A stretch of 64,000 bases of DNA. Origin: Certhia americana (lineage: Eukaryota; Chordata; Aves; Passeriformes; Certhiidae). The stretch lies in contig CM031872.1 of the NCBI GenBank assembly GCA_018697195.1, forward strand, positions 7,118,930 through 7,182,929, read 5' to 3'. Shown in pieces: positions 22,509 to 34,600 of the stretch. A program made the position numbers and the translations under genes. Each line of letters starts with the position of its first letter. Position 1 is the first letter of the stretch. The notes beneath the pieces are model-generated. The model saw only the letters and a list, made by a program, of their open reading frames with translations, did no database searches and had not been told where the DNA came from.

Positions 22509-25500
22509 TCAGGGTAAGAAAGTGAGGGAGCAGAGCAGCCCCAGTGGGAGCCAGTGGGGCAGGAGGTCTTGGCCTCCATCAGCCCTTTCCTGGCCATTGT
22601 CCCTGTGGGTGCCACCCACAGCAGCCACCCAGCCTCCTCTGGCTTCTCTTCCTGCAGAGCCCAAACTGCCCCAGATCCCATCTGGGCACATCCCCCAACC
22701 CTCAGAGACAAGTCCCTTGGGATGGGTGGGCACTGAGCCACAGGCCCTGTTCTCTCCCAGCTGCCATGGAGGCTGTGCCAGAGGTAGGAACAGACCCCAG
22801 GACAGAGAGGAAACTCAGCCTCCTGTCCCGGGAGCCTTTCCTGCCCTTCCCAGAATAGCCCCGTTGTTCTGCGGCCTGGTCTGCTTTGCCAGCCCAGCTC
22901 TCATTAACTCCTTTTCTGCAGCCTCGTTAGTGCAGGGGATCAACGGGGCGATTGTTCCCCCACGCCCTCCGTGAAGGGGGATTTTGTTTATTAAAAAGTC
23001 ATGCTGGTGGTGAGGAGCTCCTCAGAGCCAAAAATAACTGAGGCCGCGATTGTTCCCTCGCTGCTCCCTTATCTGCTGCAGAGGACTCGCCGGCAGAGCC
23101 ACAGCCAGAGCAGATGCAGCTCCTGCTAAAAATACCTTGGAGTGAGGAGCAGGAGACGTCAGCGGAGCTGCAAAGGGCATTAGCAAAGCTCTCAGACACG
23201 CAGGGCCACCACAGAGGGGCTCCAGATGTTTGCTGAGGTTGCCAGGGTGCCGCTGGGGCGTCCCTCCCTTGGCTCTGGGGGATGCACAGCACATTTCAAC
23301 CCCCTGAGGTGCTCTCTGGAGATTTCCTTTGGGAAAACTGCAGAGGGCAGGAATCCACAGGCAGGGATACTGCAAAAGTGGGATCAGCACAGGGTGTCCC
23401 CAGAGCCTGGCATTTCTTGGTCTCTGGGGGTTGTTCAGGGCTCCCTGCAGATGGGCAGCACAGCCCAAGGGATCAAAGGCCCAAAGTTCCCCCAGGAACA
23501 CCCAGCCAAGCAGGCTGCATCAGCCACAGGTCGGCTTGGTTCTCCCAGAGCCCTCGGGCAAAATATTTGTGTCTTCCAAACAACCCAAAGGCTTTTCCTG
23601 CTGCTGGGATGCAGGGTGGGCACTTGGAGGACACACACAGAACCTCCCTTGTGCCGCCTCTTCCATGCACCCAAGCCCTGGAATCTTTTTACTTCCCAGA
23701 GAACCTCTTGGCATGAAGTCCAACATTTCCAGTGGTGGGGAAGTGATCCACAGCCATGTTCCATCCTGGCAGCAGGGACAACAAGGAACCAGGTGAGCAG
23801 CAGATCCAAGCAGGTCCCAGAGGTGCCCTTCCCCCCCCTCCCCAAGCCCATGGAACATCCTACAAACAGTGGCCTCCCATCAACTCCGTGTGAACCTTCC
23901 TCCCCATTTTGCCATCTGTCCCTTGACATTATTTAACTGATCTAATTCAAGGCCAAAACCCTCTGGGCTGCCCTGAACCCTGGAGGACAGAGTTCACCCA
24001 GGACATGGTGCTGGTGATGCTCTGCCCAGGTCCACCCCACAGAAGGGGAAGACAAGAACTCTGCAGAGCAATCTGGGACCAAAAGAGTGATCCCCCACCT
24101 TCCCGGCCTTCTGTGGAGTATGCTGACAGGGAAAGTGTCCATTCCCATGGCAGCCCTCATGAAAGCAGCACATCAGAGCCAGCCGTGGCCCCTCTGGCCA
24201 TCCCTGACTCCAGACACAGCTCCATGGTTGGAGCTGCCTCCCCAGCTGGGATTCCACTGCAGGAGCATTTCAAGGCTTGGGGTGGGGGAACCTTCACTGA
24301 AGCACCCGGCTGCTTTTCCAAGAGCCTGATTTTGGCTTTCTGGCTCAAACACACCACTCATTTTTCTGCAGCAATGAAGATAAACGTCAATAAATCTTCC
24401 GCAGTCCGTCCACAGGGCCAAGAGTGATCTCAGCCCTGAAGCATTTCAGCATCCTGCAGTTACACCCTGAGCCCCCATCCAGCAAACTCACCCTGCTCCA
24501 GAGCCTCAAACACACAAGTACCTCCTTCAAGGAGGTGCCCAGTCCCTCTGAAGTCAATGACACCTCTGTGCTCCAGGGTTTGCCTGGATCAGCTCCCAGA
24601 CAAGCAGCCTGTGTGCAGCAGAGAGTGCTGGCTGTGACAAAGCCCCCTTGCAGTGTTGTTCCTGGGGTCCCAGGTGTCCTGCTGCCTCTTCTCCTTGCAG
24701 CCCCCACCAGCCATCCCCCAGCAGAGTGACCCCAGGCTTCGCTGCCTCTGGGCACTGTTTGTTCACAGGCCAAGGCACATCTGTTCTCCTTGCTGGCCCT
24801 TGAAAAAGGGCTTGGAAAGTGGGGTGACACTCTGTCCTCTTCTGCATGAATTCCCAGCAAATGGCCACTCCTCTGGAAATGCAAAGTCATTTTCCAGCTG
24901 GGTGGGCAGGAAGGAACAGGGGGTGCAGCAGCCCCAGCAGATGGACTCTTCTCAGCCAGTGGTATTTTCCCAACACCTTTCAATGGTCCCACAGCACCAT
25001 GGGCGATGCAGGACCCTGAAGCATCCTGCTGGCTTCTGGCTTCTCCCCTCTGTCCCTCTCAGACATCCAGCCCAGGCAGCTCTGGCCTCTCAACCCATGA
25101 GTGTCCATCACGAGGGTCACTGTCCTGCCTGGCACAAGCCATCTTCTCTGTGGAATGTGCTGGAGAGAGCAGGGAGGGAGCAGCTCAGCCCCACAGCACA
25201 GTTGGGTGCAGGCAGGGCACCCCTGAGGATGTTGCTTTAAGGGATAAGGAATTGAGTCATGGACTGAGGCAGCACCAGTTGGGGGCTGGAGCTAAAAATG
25301 GAGTTATGGATCTGCAGCACATGGTGGGCAACCAGGAGCTCCCCGTTCCTCCCCCTGCTAAGGGGAGCAGGATTGTTCCTCTCCTGGACATGCAAAGATA
25401 AGATTTGGTCTCAAAATCCAATGGGGAGAAGGTGTTATTCTGTAGTTCCCAGGTTCTCACCCAGCCCAAAGGTTGCCAATGTTGCTCTACTTCAGATACA

Positions 25501-26237
25501 CCCAAGCCAATCTTTGCTGGCCAGGGTGGGTGACCCCAACCCCTGGAGCAGAAACCTCTTCCCCTTGCAGAAGGACAATGTGAATTTTTCATTCAGCAGT
25601 TTTACAGCTTGAATTCCCTTCCTTCCTTCTGCTTTTCCTGCCATGAGCAGGACCTGTCTTGTGCCTAAAGTGCCATGAGCCACAGGGTCTGCAGTACCAC
25701 AGCCTTGTTTCCCACCCTAATTTCTGTCTGTTCAGCTTTATTGGTGGGTGGCCCTTGCTAAATAATTTGACCTTGCAGAGTACCCATGAAATCAGACTGT
25801 TTCCAACCACCCTGAGAAGGCTCTTATCAGAAAATGAGCTTAGAAATTCCTCAGCACCCAGAGTTGGTGCCAGGTCATGGCTCTTATCTTCTGCAGTTGC
25901 TGCAGTAAAGGGAACATCCAGTGTGTTCGAGGGAAACACAGAATTAATTGTCCTGAAGCTGGGATGGAGCCCAAAGAAATTGAGGGTAATTTTTTTTTCC
26001 ATCCTCTGAGTTTCTGATATTCAAAATGTCTCATTGTTCCTTTGCAGTTGTTCTGATCCAGTTCAAATGCAGATTCAAAACAAACACAAGCAGCTCTTTG
26101 AAATGCAGTTATTAAAAATTTGCACCTTGGGAAGAAAGGTGAAGGAAATCTGAGTGATCTTCCTCTTAACGTGACTGTGAACAACATTCCTGAACATGTC
26201 CATTCCTCCCCAGGACCCGCAGATAAACCTATTTGGT
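22509..26237. other. Intergenic stretch with one CpG-rich island-like segment
   Basis: No gene is supported. The segment at 22,830-23,170 is CpG-enriched and carries a duplicated ATTGTT motif. The rest is ordinary GC-moderate DNA. Confidence 0.5.
22830..23170. promoter_or_regulatory. Candidate regulatory segment with duplicated SOX-type motif
   Basis: GCGATTGTTCC occurs at 22948-22958 and 23046-23056. ATTGTT fits SOX-family HMG sites. A GATA-type TTATCT lies at about 23,069-23,075 and CAGATG near 23,111. CpGs are more frequent than in the flanks. No coding exon is seen. Confidence 0.35.
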
Positions 26238-26800
26238 AGAATCCCAGAATTACGGACTGGTTTGGATTGGAAGGCACCTTAAAGCCTATCCCATTCCAAA
26301 CCTGCCATGGGCAGGGACACCTCCCACTGTCCCAGGCTGCTCCCAGCCCCAATGTCCAGCCTGGCCTGGGACACTGCCAGGGATCCAGGGACAGCCCCAG
26401 CTGCTCTGGGCACCCTGTGCCAGGGCCTGCCCACCCTACCAGGGAACAATTCCTGCTCAATATCCCATCCAGCCCTGCCCTCTGGCAGTGGGAATCCATT
26501 CTCCCTTATCCTGTCCTTTCATGTCCTTATCAAAAGTCCCTCTCCCACTCTCCTGGAGCCCCTTTAGGCCCTGGCAGAGGCTCTGAGCCCTCCCTGGAGC
26601 TTCCTCCTCTCTAGGTGAACACCCCCAGCTCTGCCAGCCTGGCTCCAGAGCAGAGGGGCTCCAGCCCTTGGAGCACCTCTGGGGCCTCCTCTGGACTCTC
26701 TCCAGCAGCTCCTTGTCCTTCTGTCCTTCTTCAGGATCCCAGAACTGAGGGCAGTTCTGCAGGTGAGGTCTCACCTGAGGGGAGCAAGGGACACCTTCTC
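26238..26800 (-). mobile_element. CR1 LINE fragment, 3' end
   Basis: Reverse copy starting at AGAATCCCAGAATTACGGAC, then CCATGGGCAGGGACACCTCC and on to CAGGTGAGGTCTCACCTGAGG. It extends further into the element than the 0.7- and 6.8-kb copies. Confidence 0.9.
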
Positions 26801-27615
26801 CCCCCTCACAGCAAATCCCATTTCCATTCCAGGGCACACTCATATGTCTAAAGACCAGTTTGCCACTGAAATGTTGCATTTTCAATTGGTCACCTTATCC
26901 CAGGGAACCAACCTGACCAAGCTTCACACTTCCCTGGAACAATCCCAGCATGATGGGATAGGGCAGGCAGGATGGTTCCCTTCTGCTCCTGCCCTCAGGG
27001 AGCACAGGGAGATCCAGCCCAGAGGAATGTTATGGGGCACAGGGGTTCCTATCCCTCACAGGAGCACCACGGGGGCACAGCCAGCCCTGCCTGGTGCAGG
27101 AGCAGGGCCAGCCCCACTCCCACAGCCCCAGCAGCTGGGGACAAGAGTTCTCCAACACTCCCATGCTGCTGGGATCTGACACAGCGGCTGGAATGGGGCT
27201 GTTCCTCCCCTGCAGACACAGGCAGCCTTTATTTGGTGCAAAAAGGCATGTGCTGCTTACAAACTCCTTGCAAAACTGCTGGCAGTCAAGCAACCAGAGG
27301 GAATTTTCCCACAAGGTCCCAGCCACAAAGACACCCAAACTCCAGGGCTATTTCCAGACCTCTCTCCTGCATGTGCAGGGTGAGCACCAGAGGATGCTGG
27401 GGAGCTTTGTCCTGGCCTCTTGCCCAAGCCTGACTGATTCCATACCCAGCTGAGCCTAGCTGCAGAGCTGGAGGTTATTCCTTTTGGAAAGCACTGCAGA
27501 GGGAGCTTCCAGATCCCAAAAGATTGCAAAGGTAACCCAAGAGCCTGGTGAGAGTCACTGAGTGGATGGCAGGTCTTTTATGTTCTGGCATGGACAGTGT
27601 CTGAACTTGGCCACA
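26801..27615. other. Intergenic stretch
   Basis: No gene or repeat is recognised between two CR1 copies. Confidence 0.5.
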
Positions 27616-28050
27616 GAGAATCCCAGAATCATTTGGGTTGGAAAAGCCCTCCAAGCCCATTGAGTCCAACCTGTGCCCAACCCTCACCTTGTCCCCAGTC
27701 CAGAGCACTGAGTGACTCATCAAGGCCTTCCTTGAGCACCTCCAGGGATGGGCACTCCAAACCTCCCAGGCCAAGGCTTGAGCACCCTTTTGCATGGAAA
27801 AATTCCTGATGATGTCCACCCTGAGCCTCCCCTGGCCCAGCCTGAGGCCGTTCCCTCTCCTCCTGTCCCTGTTCCCTGGGAGCACAGCCTGACTCCCCCC
27901 GGCTGTTCCCTCCTGGCAGAAAGGTGCGCAGAGACACAAGGGCCCCCCTGAGCCTCCTTTGCCAGGCTGAGCCCCTTTCCCAGCTCCCTCAGCTGCTCTT
28001 CATAGGATTTACCTCTTACACCCTTCAGACCCTGTCCCACTCCCCTACCT
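27616..28050 (-). mobile_element. CR1 LINE fragment of a distinct subfamily
   Basis: Tail GAATCCCAGAATCATTTGGG, then TTGGAAAAGCCCTCCAAGCC, GAGTCCAACCTGTGCCCAACC, CAGGGATGGGCACTCC and GTCCACCCTGAGCCTCCCC. This differs from the 0.7-kb type and matches another common avian CR1 3' end. Confidence 0.88.
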
Positions 28051-31000
28051 GTACCCAGGGTGGTTATGCTGAGTTCAGCCTTTTACTGTAAATTCACTTT
28101 CCAGAGCCTGGGCCAATCCTTGGGGCAGACAGGGAATCACATCCAAGGGCCAGTGGTTGGCTTCCCACCAGGTCCCACCCCCTGAAGGGTCCCAGCAGAG
28201 CAGAGCCCCCCCTGTGAGGCCCCGAGCCCACAGGTACAGACTGGAAACAGCTGTTGGACAGATGTGCTGCAGGCAGGCAGAGGCTCTCAGCCTGCCGGGG
28301 TTGCTCTGGTAACACCCAAAACACAAATCTCACCTCCAAAGGCTTTGAGCCTTGCCATCAGCACAACAGGAGACAACAAAGTGATGAAATCTCCACCCTT
28401 CAGAAACCCCCTGGAAGCACCAGCCTGGCTTGGATTTGCAGAAAAAAATTTACAAGAAACTGAGCAGGCTGGGAACAGCCCTGGGACAAATCCATGGAGT
28501 GCAGCAGAGATAGGAGAGAGGACAGAAGCAGCAGCATCGCCAGCAGCAAGTGGAAGGTGGAGGAGAGAGAAGAGGGGTGGTGGAAGGAGGAGGTGGTCAC
28601 CAGAGATGGGCTCTGGTCCCACTGGGGGCACTGGGTCTAAGTGGGAATTGCTCAGCCTGCAGCACTGCCATGTCCTGCTGCAATGCCAGGGAATGCTGTC
28701 TGGAGAGGGACCTCTGGGATCACCCTCAGAGCAGCTGCATTTGCAGATTCCTCAGATCAGTGTAATCCAACACGAGGGATCTCCTGCAACCCCAGCACTG
28801 CCTTCTACCCCACCACAGGGTCCAGGGGCTTGGTCACCCCTGTTTGGAGTGGCCCCTTCCAGCTGCTCCTCCCAGAGCACAGGGCCTTGGAGGGGACACA
28901 GAGGACATCCCCTGGCATGAGCTGGGCCAGCAAACTGCACAACACTTCCTGTGGAGCTGCCACGAGGTGCTGGAAGTCCTTGGAGCAGGGACCAGAATTC
29001 TCCCATCCCTGCTCCAACCATGGGGCTGCCTCAGGCACTCGGTAGTTTCAACTGACAAATCCCCAGCTCCTTTTCTTCCACCTCCTCAATCAGCCAAGGG
29101 CCTGCTCTGCCAAATCCCACCACGTGCCCTGGCACCAGCAAAGCCTGGTTCAGGATGGGCCCACCAGGATGCTCTGTCCTTCTGGGCTACCTGCAAGTCC
29201 AGGAGCTGGGAATCACACACCACCACCAGCCTTGGCCTCAGCCCTGCTCTCCCTCACTGCCAGGCAGCTCCCTAGTTTACAGCCCGTTGTTTTGAGAAAC
29301 AGCACCCAATCCATGCTTTCCATTCAAGAGTGGTCACAACTTAGACTTGGATTGACTGGGGAGCTGCCAGTGCCCCCCCTGCAGCCCCACCATGCTGCTC
29401 TGGCCACAGCATTGCTGAGGATCCACAGGACAAAGGGCACTCGTGTGTCCTGTGCCAGCCCTGGCCATGTGGCACCAGCAGCGCAGTGGTGACTCCTGGA
29501 GCTGAATCACTCCTGAGCTTGCCATGTCCCTTGTGACTCATCCCACAGTGCCACCAGGCAGGGGCTGGCCGGGCCAGCTGGGCTGGCACTCCCTTCCCTG
29601 CCCAGCCCTGGCTGATAACAGCTGCACCTCCACCCTGTTCTGTCCTGGGCTTTTCCACCTTTGGAGGAGCGCTGCTGCAGGGCAGCCACACTGAGGTCAG
29701 AGCACAGGAAGGGTTGTGACATTCAAAGTGGCATGTCCAGGAGAAGCCTCATCACCTGGGGTCAGTGTGGGAGGCACCCACAAGGTACAGCCCTTTACCC
29801 TCCCACCTGCTGCCCCATCCCTGCTGTTTTCCACACCCAGGCACCAGCCCGTGGTGCACTCCCATGGAGCAGAAAGGATCCTGGGCTGCAGAAATGGGAG
29901 CGTGCACAACAAAGGCAGGAGAAAAGCAAGCAAGGCAGGATGACGGGCAGGAGGGAACAACGTGGTGAAGCCACGGCAGCATCACCCTGTGGATGATGTC
30001 AGCCTGGACCAGCCCCAGCCCCAGTTCCCAGCCCTGCTCACAGAGGCCAGCTCTGGTTCCAAAAGACCTGGCAGAGTCCTTCCGTGGGAAACCAGAGCAC
30101 TGGAGCTCTGAGGCTCCAATCCAGGGCATCCTCACCACCAGGAAGCTGGGCAGAGGTTGGGCTTGACCCTGCCTTTCCAGGGCATTTCTGTAGTTTTTGG
30201 GAAAAGGAGCCTGAAGTGTCCCCTGCAAACACACCTGTGCCTGTGGAAAAGCAACCACCCCCGAGGAGAGTCCCCCAGGCTTCCAGGCTTCCTCTTAGGG
30301 GAGGTAGCTGGAGGCCAGGAAAACATTTGTGAGCAGGAACTTTTTTAAAAAAAACAAACAACAATTTGAGGGATTTCATCCAGAGGAACAAGTGCTGTGA
30401 CTGTTCGTTTTCCGGACCTGGAACACGCAGATCTTCAGCACTCCCATGTCCAAAACAATCTGGGAATTGCTGGCTGGACCAAGGATGGATGTGCCAGGAT
30501 GAAGCAAAGCCCAGGAATACCACCAAGCCCTACTCTGGCAAAGATTTGGGTACTGCCAACCCCACATCCAAAGGGGTTAAACCACACAGGGATCCACTGA
30601 CAAACCAGAGCTGCCAACCTTGTGCTGCACTTGATTTGTGACAGCCTTGGAAGAGCCACATCTGGCAGTGGCTCCTCACAACACTGAGATTCGAACACCC
30701 AGGAACTGCCACAGCAAAGATTTGTCACCAGCAGAGAGTGTGTGGCATGTCAGGAGCTCAGGAGGGTGAGACAGGAATGGAAGATTCTCCCAGGGGTTTA
30801 TTTCCATTGACAGCTGCAGTTATTTTGGGAGCTTGGCACAATGGAGAGTGCATTTGCAGGGGCCAGTTGGATCCAGGAAGAAAGAAGATGTGTTTTTCTT
30901 TAAGAAAAATACAACAACACTGTAGCTTGATTGGAAAAAGACCAGGTTTTGTTTTTCTGGTTGTTATTTTTTTCCTTAGTTGGTGTTCCTCTGACACTCT

Positions 31001-31365
31001 GCAGCATTTTAAGGTTTTTCCAGAAAATGAGGAGCAGCCTCAGCCCTGCCAGGAGCAGTTACTGAGCTACCACAGCTAAAAGTGGCAAAAGCACTGAAGG
31101 TTTCCAGAAGCCACAGCTGGAAATAACCGAGCACAGCACCACAGGAGAGCACAGGGCAGCCAGTGGGGCTCCACACAATCCCTGCTCCAGCCCGGGGCTT
31201 TCCATCCCTGTCTCCTCATCTTGGAGGAGTCTGGCATTTCCTGATGACTCTGTGCAGCTCTGGAAAAGTGGGGAACAGGAGCAGGATGGTCTCAGAGCAG
31301 AGCAAACAGGGTGCTCAGCAGCAGAGGGCTTTGAATTTGTGGTGCCTGGGGGAAGTACTGGGGGT
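28051..31365. other. Intergenic stretch
   Basis: No gene or repeat is recognised, apart from a short A-rich run near 30,342-30,362. Confidence 0.5.
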
Positions 31366-31625
31366 GGAATCATGGAATCTCAGACTGGTTCAGGTTGGAA
31401 GGGTCCTTTCCTTGGTCAGGGACACCTCCCACTGTCCCAGGCTGCTCCCAGCCCCAATGTCCAGCCTGGCCTGGGACACTGCCAGGGATCCAGGGGCAGC
31501 CACAGCTACTCTGGGCACCCTGTGCCAGGGCCTGCCCATCCTCCCAGGGAACAATTCCTGCCCAATATCCTAAACCTATTCCTTCAGTCTGAAGCCATTT
31601 CCCCTTGTCCTGTCATTCCATGGGG
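31366..31625 (-). mobile_element. CR1 LINE fragment, 3' end
   Basis: AATCATGGAATCTCAGACTG and GGTTGGAAGGGTCC lead into GGGACACCTCCCACTGTCCC and CTGAAGCCATTTCCCCTTG. It lacks the CCCTGCCATGG segment present in sister copies. Confidence 0.9.
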
Positions 31626-34600
31626 AGCAGAACCCAGGCGTTTGTTGTTTTCCTGAGTCTCACCTGAAATCTGGCCATGATGCTCTGAGGACAAAGCCTG
31701 TGGCAGTGGCCCTGCAGTGTCCCCAGCCAGCCCAGCTGTGTTTGCCAGATGCAAAGCCCAACTGGGAGGACCCTGCAGCAGTGCCACAGGCTTTGTGGAG
31801 GAGGACCAGGGGGAGGAAGAGGAGCAGAAAAGCCATGGAACCCCCTGCTGGGTCCCACTGCTCCTGCAGCATCACCGCAGTGAGGTTTGGGTGGTGCCTC
31901 TCCACAGTGCCCAGGCTGAGCTCAGTTCCAGCTAAGTCCAGCTTCACCTGAGCCCCAGTTAAGCTGTGTCCAGCTTCAGCTAAGCCAAACTTCAGCTGAA
32001 CCCAGATGTGAGGATGCCCATCCAAACACCCTCAGACAGAGAAACACAGCACAGAACAGAGAGGATGGAAGGACCCACATTCAATGGGTTTCAAAATCCC
32101 ACCCAAGAAATGGAACATTCGGGGAGACAGGACCCTCAGGGCTGAAAATCAGTTGAATTCCCCGAGCCTGTCTTTATCCTGCAAGCAGGAGCTTCAGCCA
32201 CTGCCAGAAACAGAGGAGATGAGCAGAACAAGAGGATGGAACCAGAAGACCCAGGGATGAGTGCTCTTTAAAACCAGAGCCTGGAAAACAGCTCCAGCAT
32301 CTGAACCTCCCACCAGAGCTCAGGCTGGCTGGTGGGGCCACACCTGATCTCACGAATCTGTGCAGCCACAAACACAAGCAGGAAATATCTTCTCACCTTC
32401 CTCAGGAGGCTTTGCCTCTCCAGGTCCAGGAGAAATCAAGTTCTCATCCTGGTCTGTGGGGACAAAGTGACACATCAGGAGTCTCCTCTTCCTACACAGC
32501 TGTAAGTGAATAACCCCCTCGTGAGGTCTGTGTCTCTGCAGGTCACAGAAGGTTCTGGCTGACAGCTCAGCTGCAGCCCAGCATGCTCTGAATGATGAAA
32601 TGTTCCTGGACAAGGGGCCAGCAAGGCCTGACACATTTCCCAACAAACTTCCATCCCTAAAACCCCTCGGTGCAGAGAGGGCAGTGCCCCTGAAGCCTTT
32701 TCAGACACAAGGATGGACCAGGAGGTCCAAGCTGAGACCCCTCTGGATCTTCAGTGGTGGCCTTGAAGCTGCTCCCGAGGCTCCTCTGTGTGCAGGAGAT
32801 GCGTGTCAGGGACGTATTGTCCCTTGGGAGGTCATTCTGCCACCATGCTGAGTCCTGTGCTGGGAACTCCAAATTCCCCAGTGTCCCAAAGCTGCCCACA
32901 GGGAGCCAGAGCATTGCCCCTTGTGCTGAGACGAACCTGGCTGTGGGAAGGGCAGGCAGAGCAGTGGGAGCTCTCCTGGCAAAACTTCCCTGGCACATGG
33001 ACACAGCAGAGGAGAGCAGGCAGAGCTCACTCTGCTCCTTGCCAGAGTCAATTCCTGGGCTGTGATGGAGCTGCAGTAATGAGTGTGTCCATAATTATCA
33101 TCTCATTAATGCCGTGCCAGTGCTTCAGGAACTAGAGTTTTATAGCTCAGCCATAAAAGCTGACACTATTTAAAGTGTGATTTTCAGGGGCTCCCATCCT
33201 ACTTCCTTCCTCTCTATTTATTTTAGGAAAGGAAAGATTGGCTTGATCAACTTATCAGACTTCCTACCTCTGGCAACACTTGTGCTCCCTGAAAGATCAT
33301 CTAGTTAATTAACTCAACTGTTTGCATACAAATTACAGATTAAGTAAAATACGTAGGGCAGTAGCTGCAGGAGCCATCCAGGATTCCCCATCCCACACCC
33401 GAGCCCTGCTCAGCTGTCAGTGCTGTTCAGGCCTGGGGTGGCCAAAAAAGGAGATTTTAGGAATTATCTCTAGAAAACATGCAATGTGGTGATCAAAGTT
33501 ACCAGTCAGGGAGATGAGTATTTGTGATAGGGGACAGGGCAGCTGAACACAGTAGGCATGTCACCCTGAGTTCTACAGGGTCATCCCACAGCCCAACCCA
33601 GGCCAAAATTTGGCTCTGAGCCCCCATCTTTTACCCACAACCAAACAGATTCTGTGTGGTTGGAGGGCAAAGCGAAGGAGTCTTCTCTCAGCTCCAGCAT
33701 TAACACAGTGGACCCATCCTCAGGCCATGGAATTTAATTTTTTCCTTGTAGAAAAACACAGGATTCGTCTTTACATGAGGCCTTTGGCCTCCTGCAGCTC
33801 TGTCCTGCATCTCTTGTGTCCTGGGGGATATTGTCCGTGTCCACCTGCAAAGTTCCTCAGTGTGCCAGGGGTGCATCCCTGGGGTCTCTGCCCCAGCCCA
33901 GGAATGTCCCCAACACCTGGACAGGTCAGCTGGGACTGGGGTCAAGTCTGGACTTGTTCCAGCAATGAGACCCCTCCTTCCCCGGGGGCTGTTTTTCTGC
34001 TGTACCAGTTTTGCCATGAGAACATCTGTCCTTTTGTCCCAGCTGAAGGTCTGTAAGCTGTCACATGCTGTGGCTGTTGTCTCTTATTGTCTCACCTGGT
34101 GCTGCCAAGAGAAATTGGGTTCCATCACCTGTTCTGCTGTCTTTCCCAAAGGTGTGGATGCTGTTACATCCCAGCCCCCTCCATTCCTCCACCTCAGCAG
34201 CCTCTACAGGATTCCCTCTGATTTCTCCAGACTCCTCTTGAGCTGGCAGGAGAGAACAGGGCACAAAAACAGACGGGCACACCCAAAATCCCCCTGTCAA
34301 GCTCAGGAGCTCCATCCAAGAGCAGGACAGAGCTTGTTTGGCTCTGGGGATCAGCTTTCAGCACGTGAGCCCGTTCTGCCCTGGGAGGTTGGTTTGGTGC
34401 TCTGTGACCCATCACAGCTGTCCCCAGGCCCAGGAGCAGGAGTTTCACCTGCTTGCCTTTGTCTAGAAAATCACCTTAGGGACAGCAGGGCTGCTCCCCT
34501 GAGGAGCTGACGCATGGTCTGGGTGGAACTTTCCATGAGGAACACGTGTGGCTCGAAATAATTGTCCCATTAGTTCAGGAAGGGACAAGAAATTACTTGC

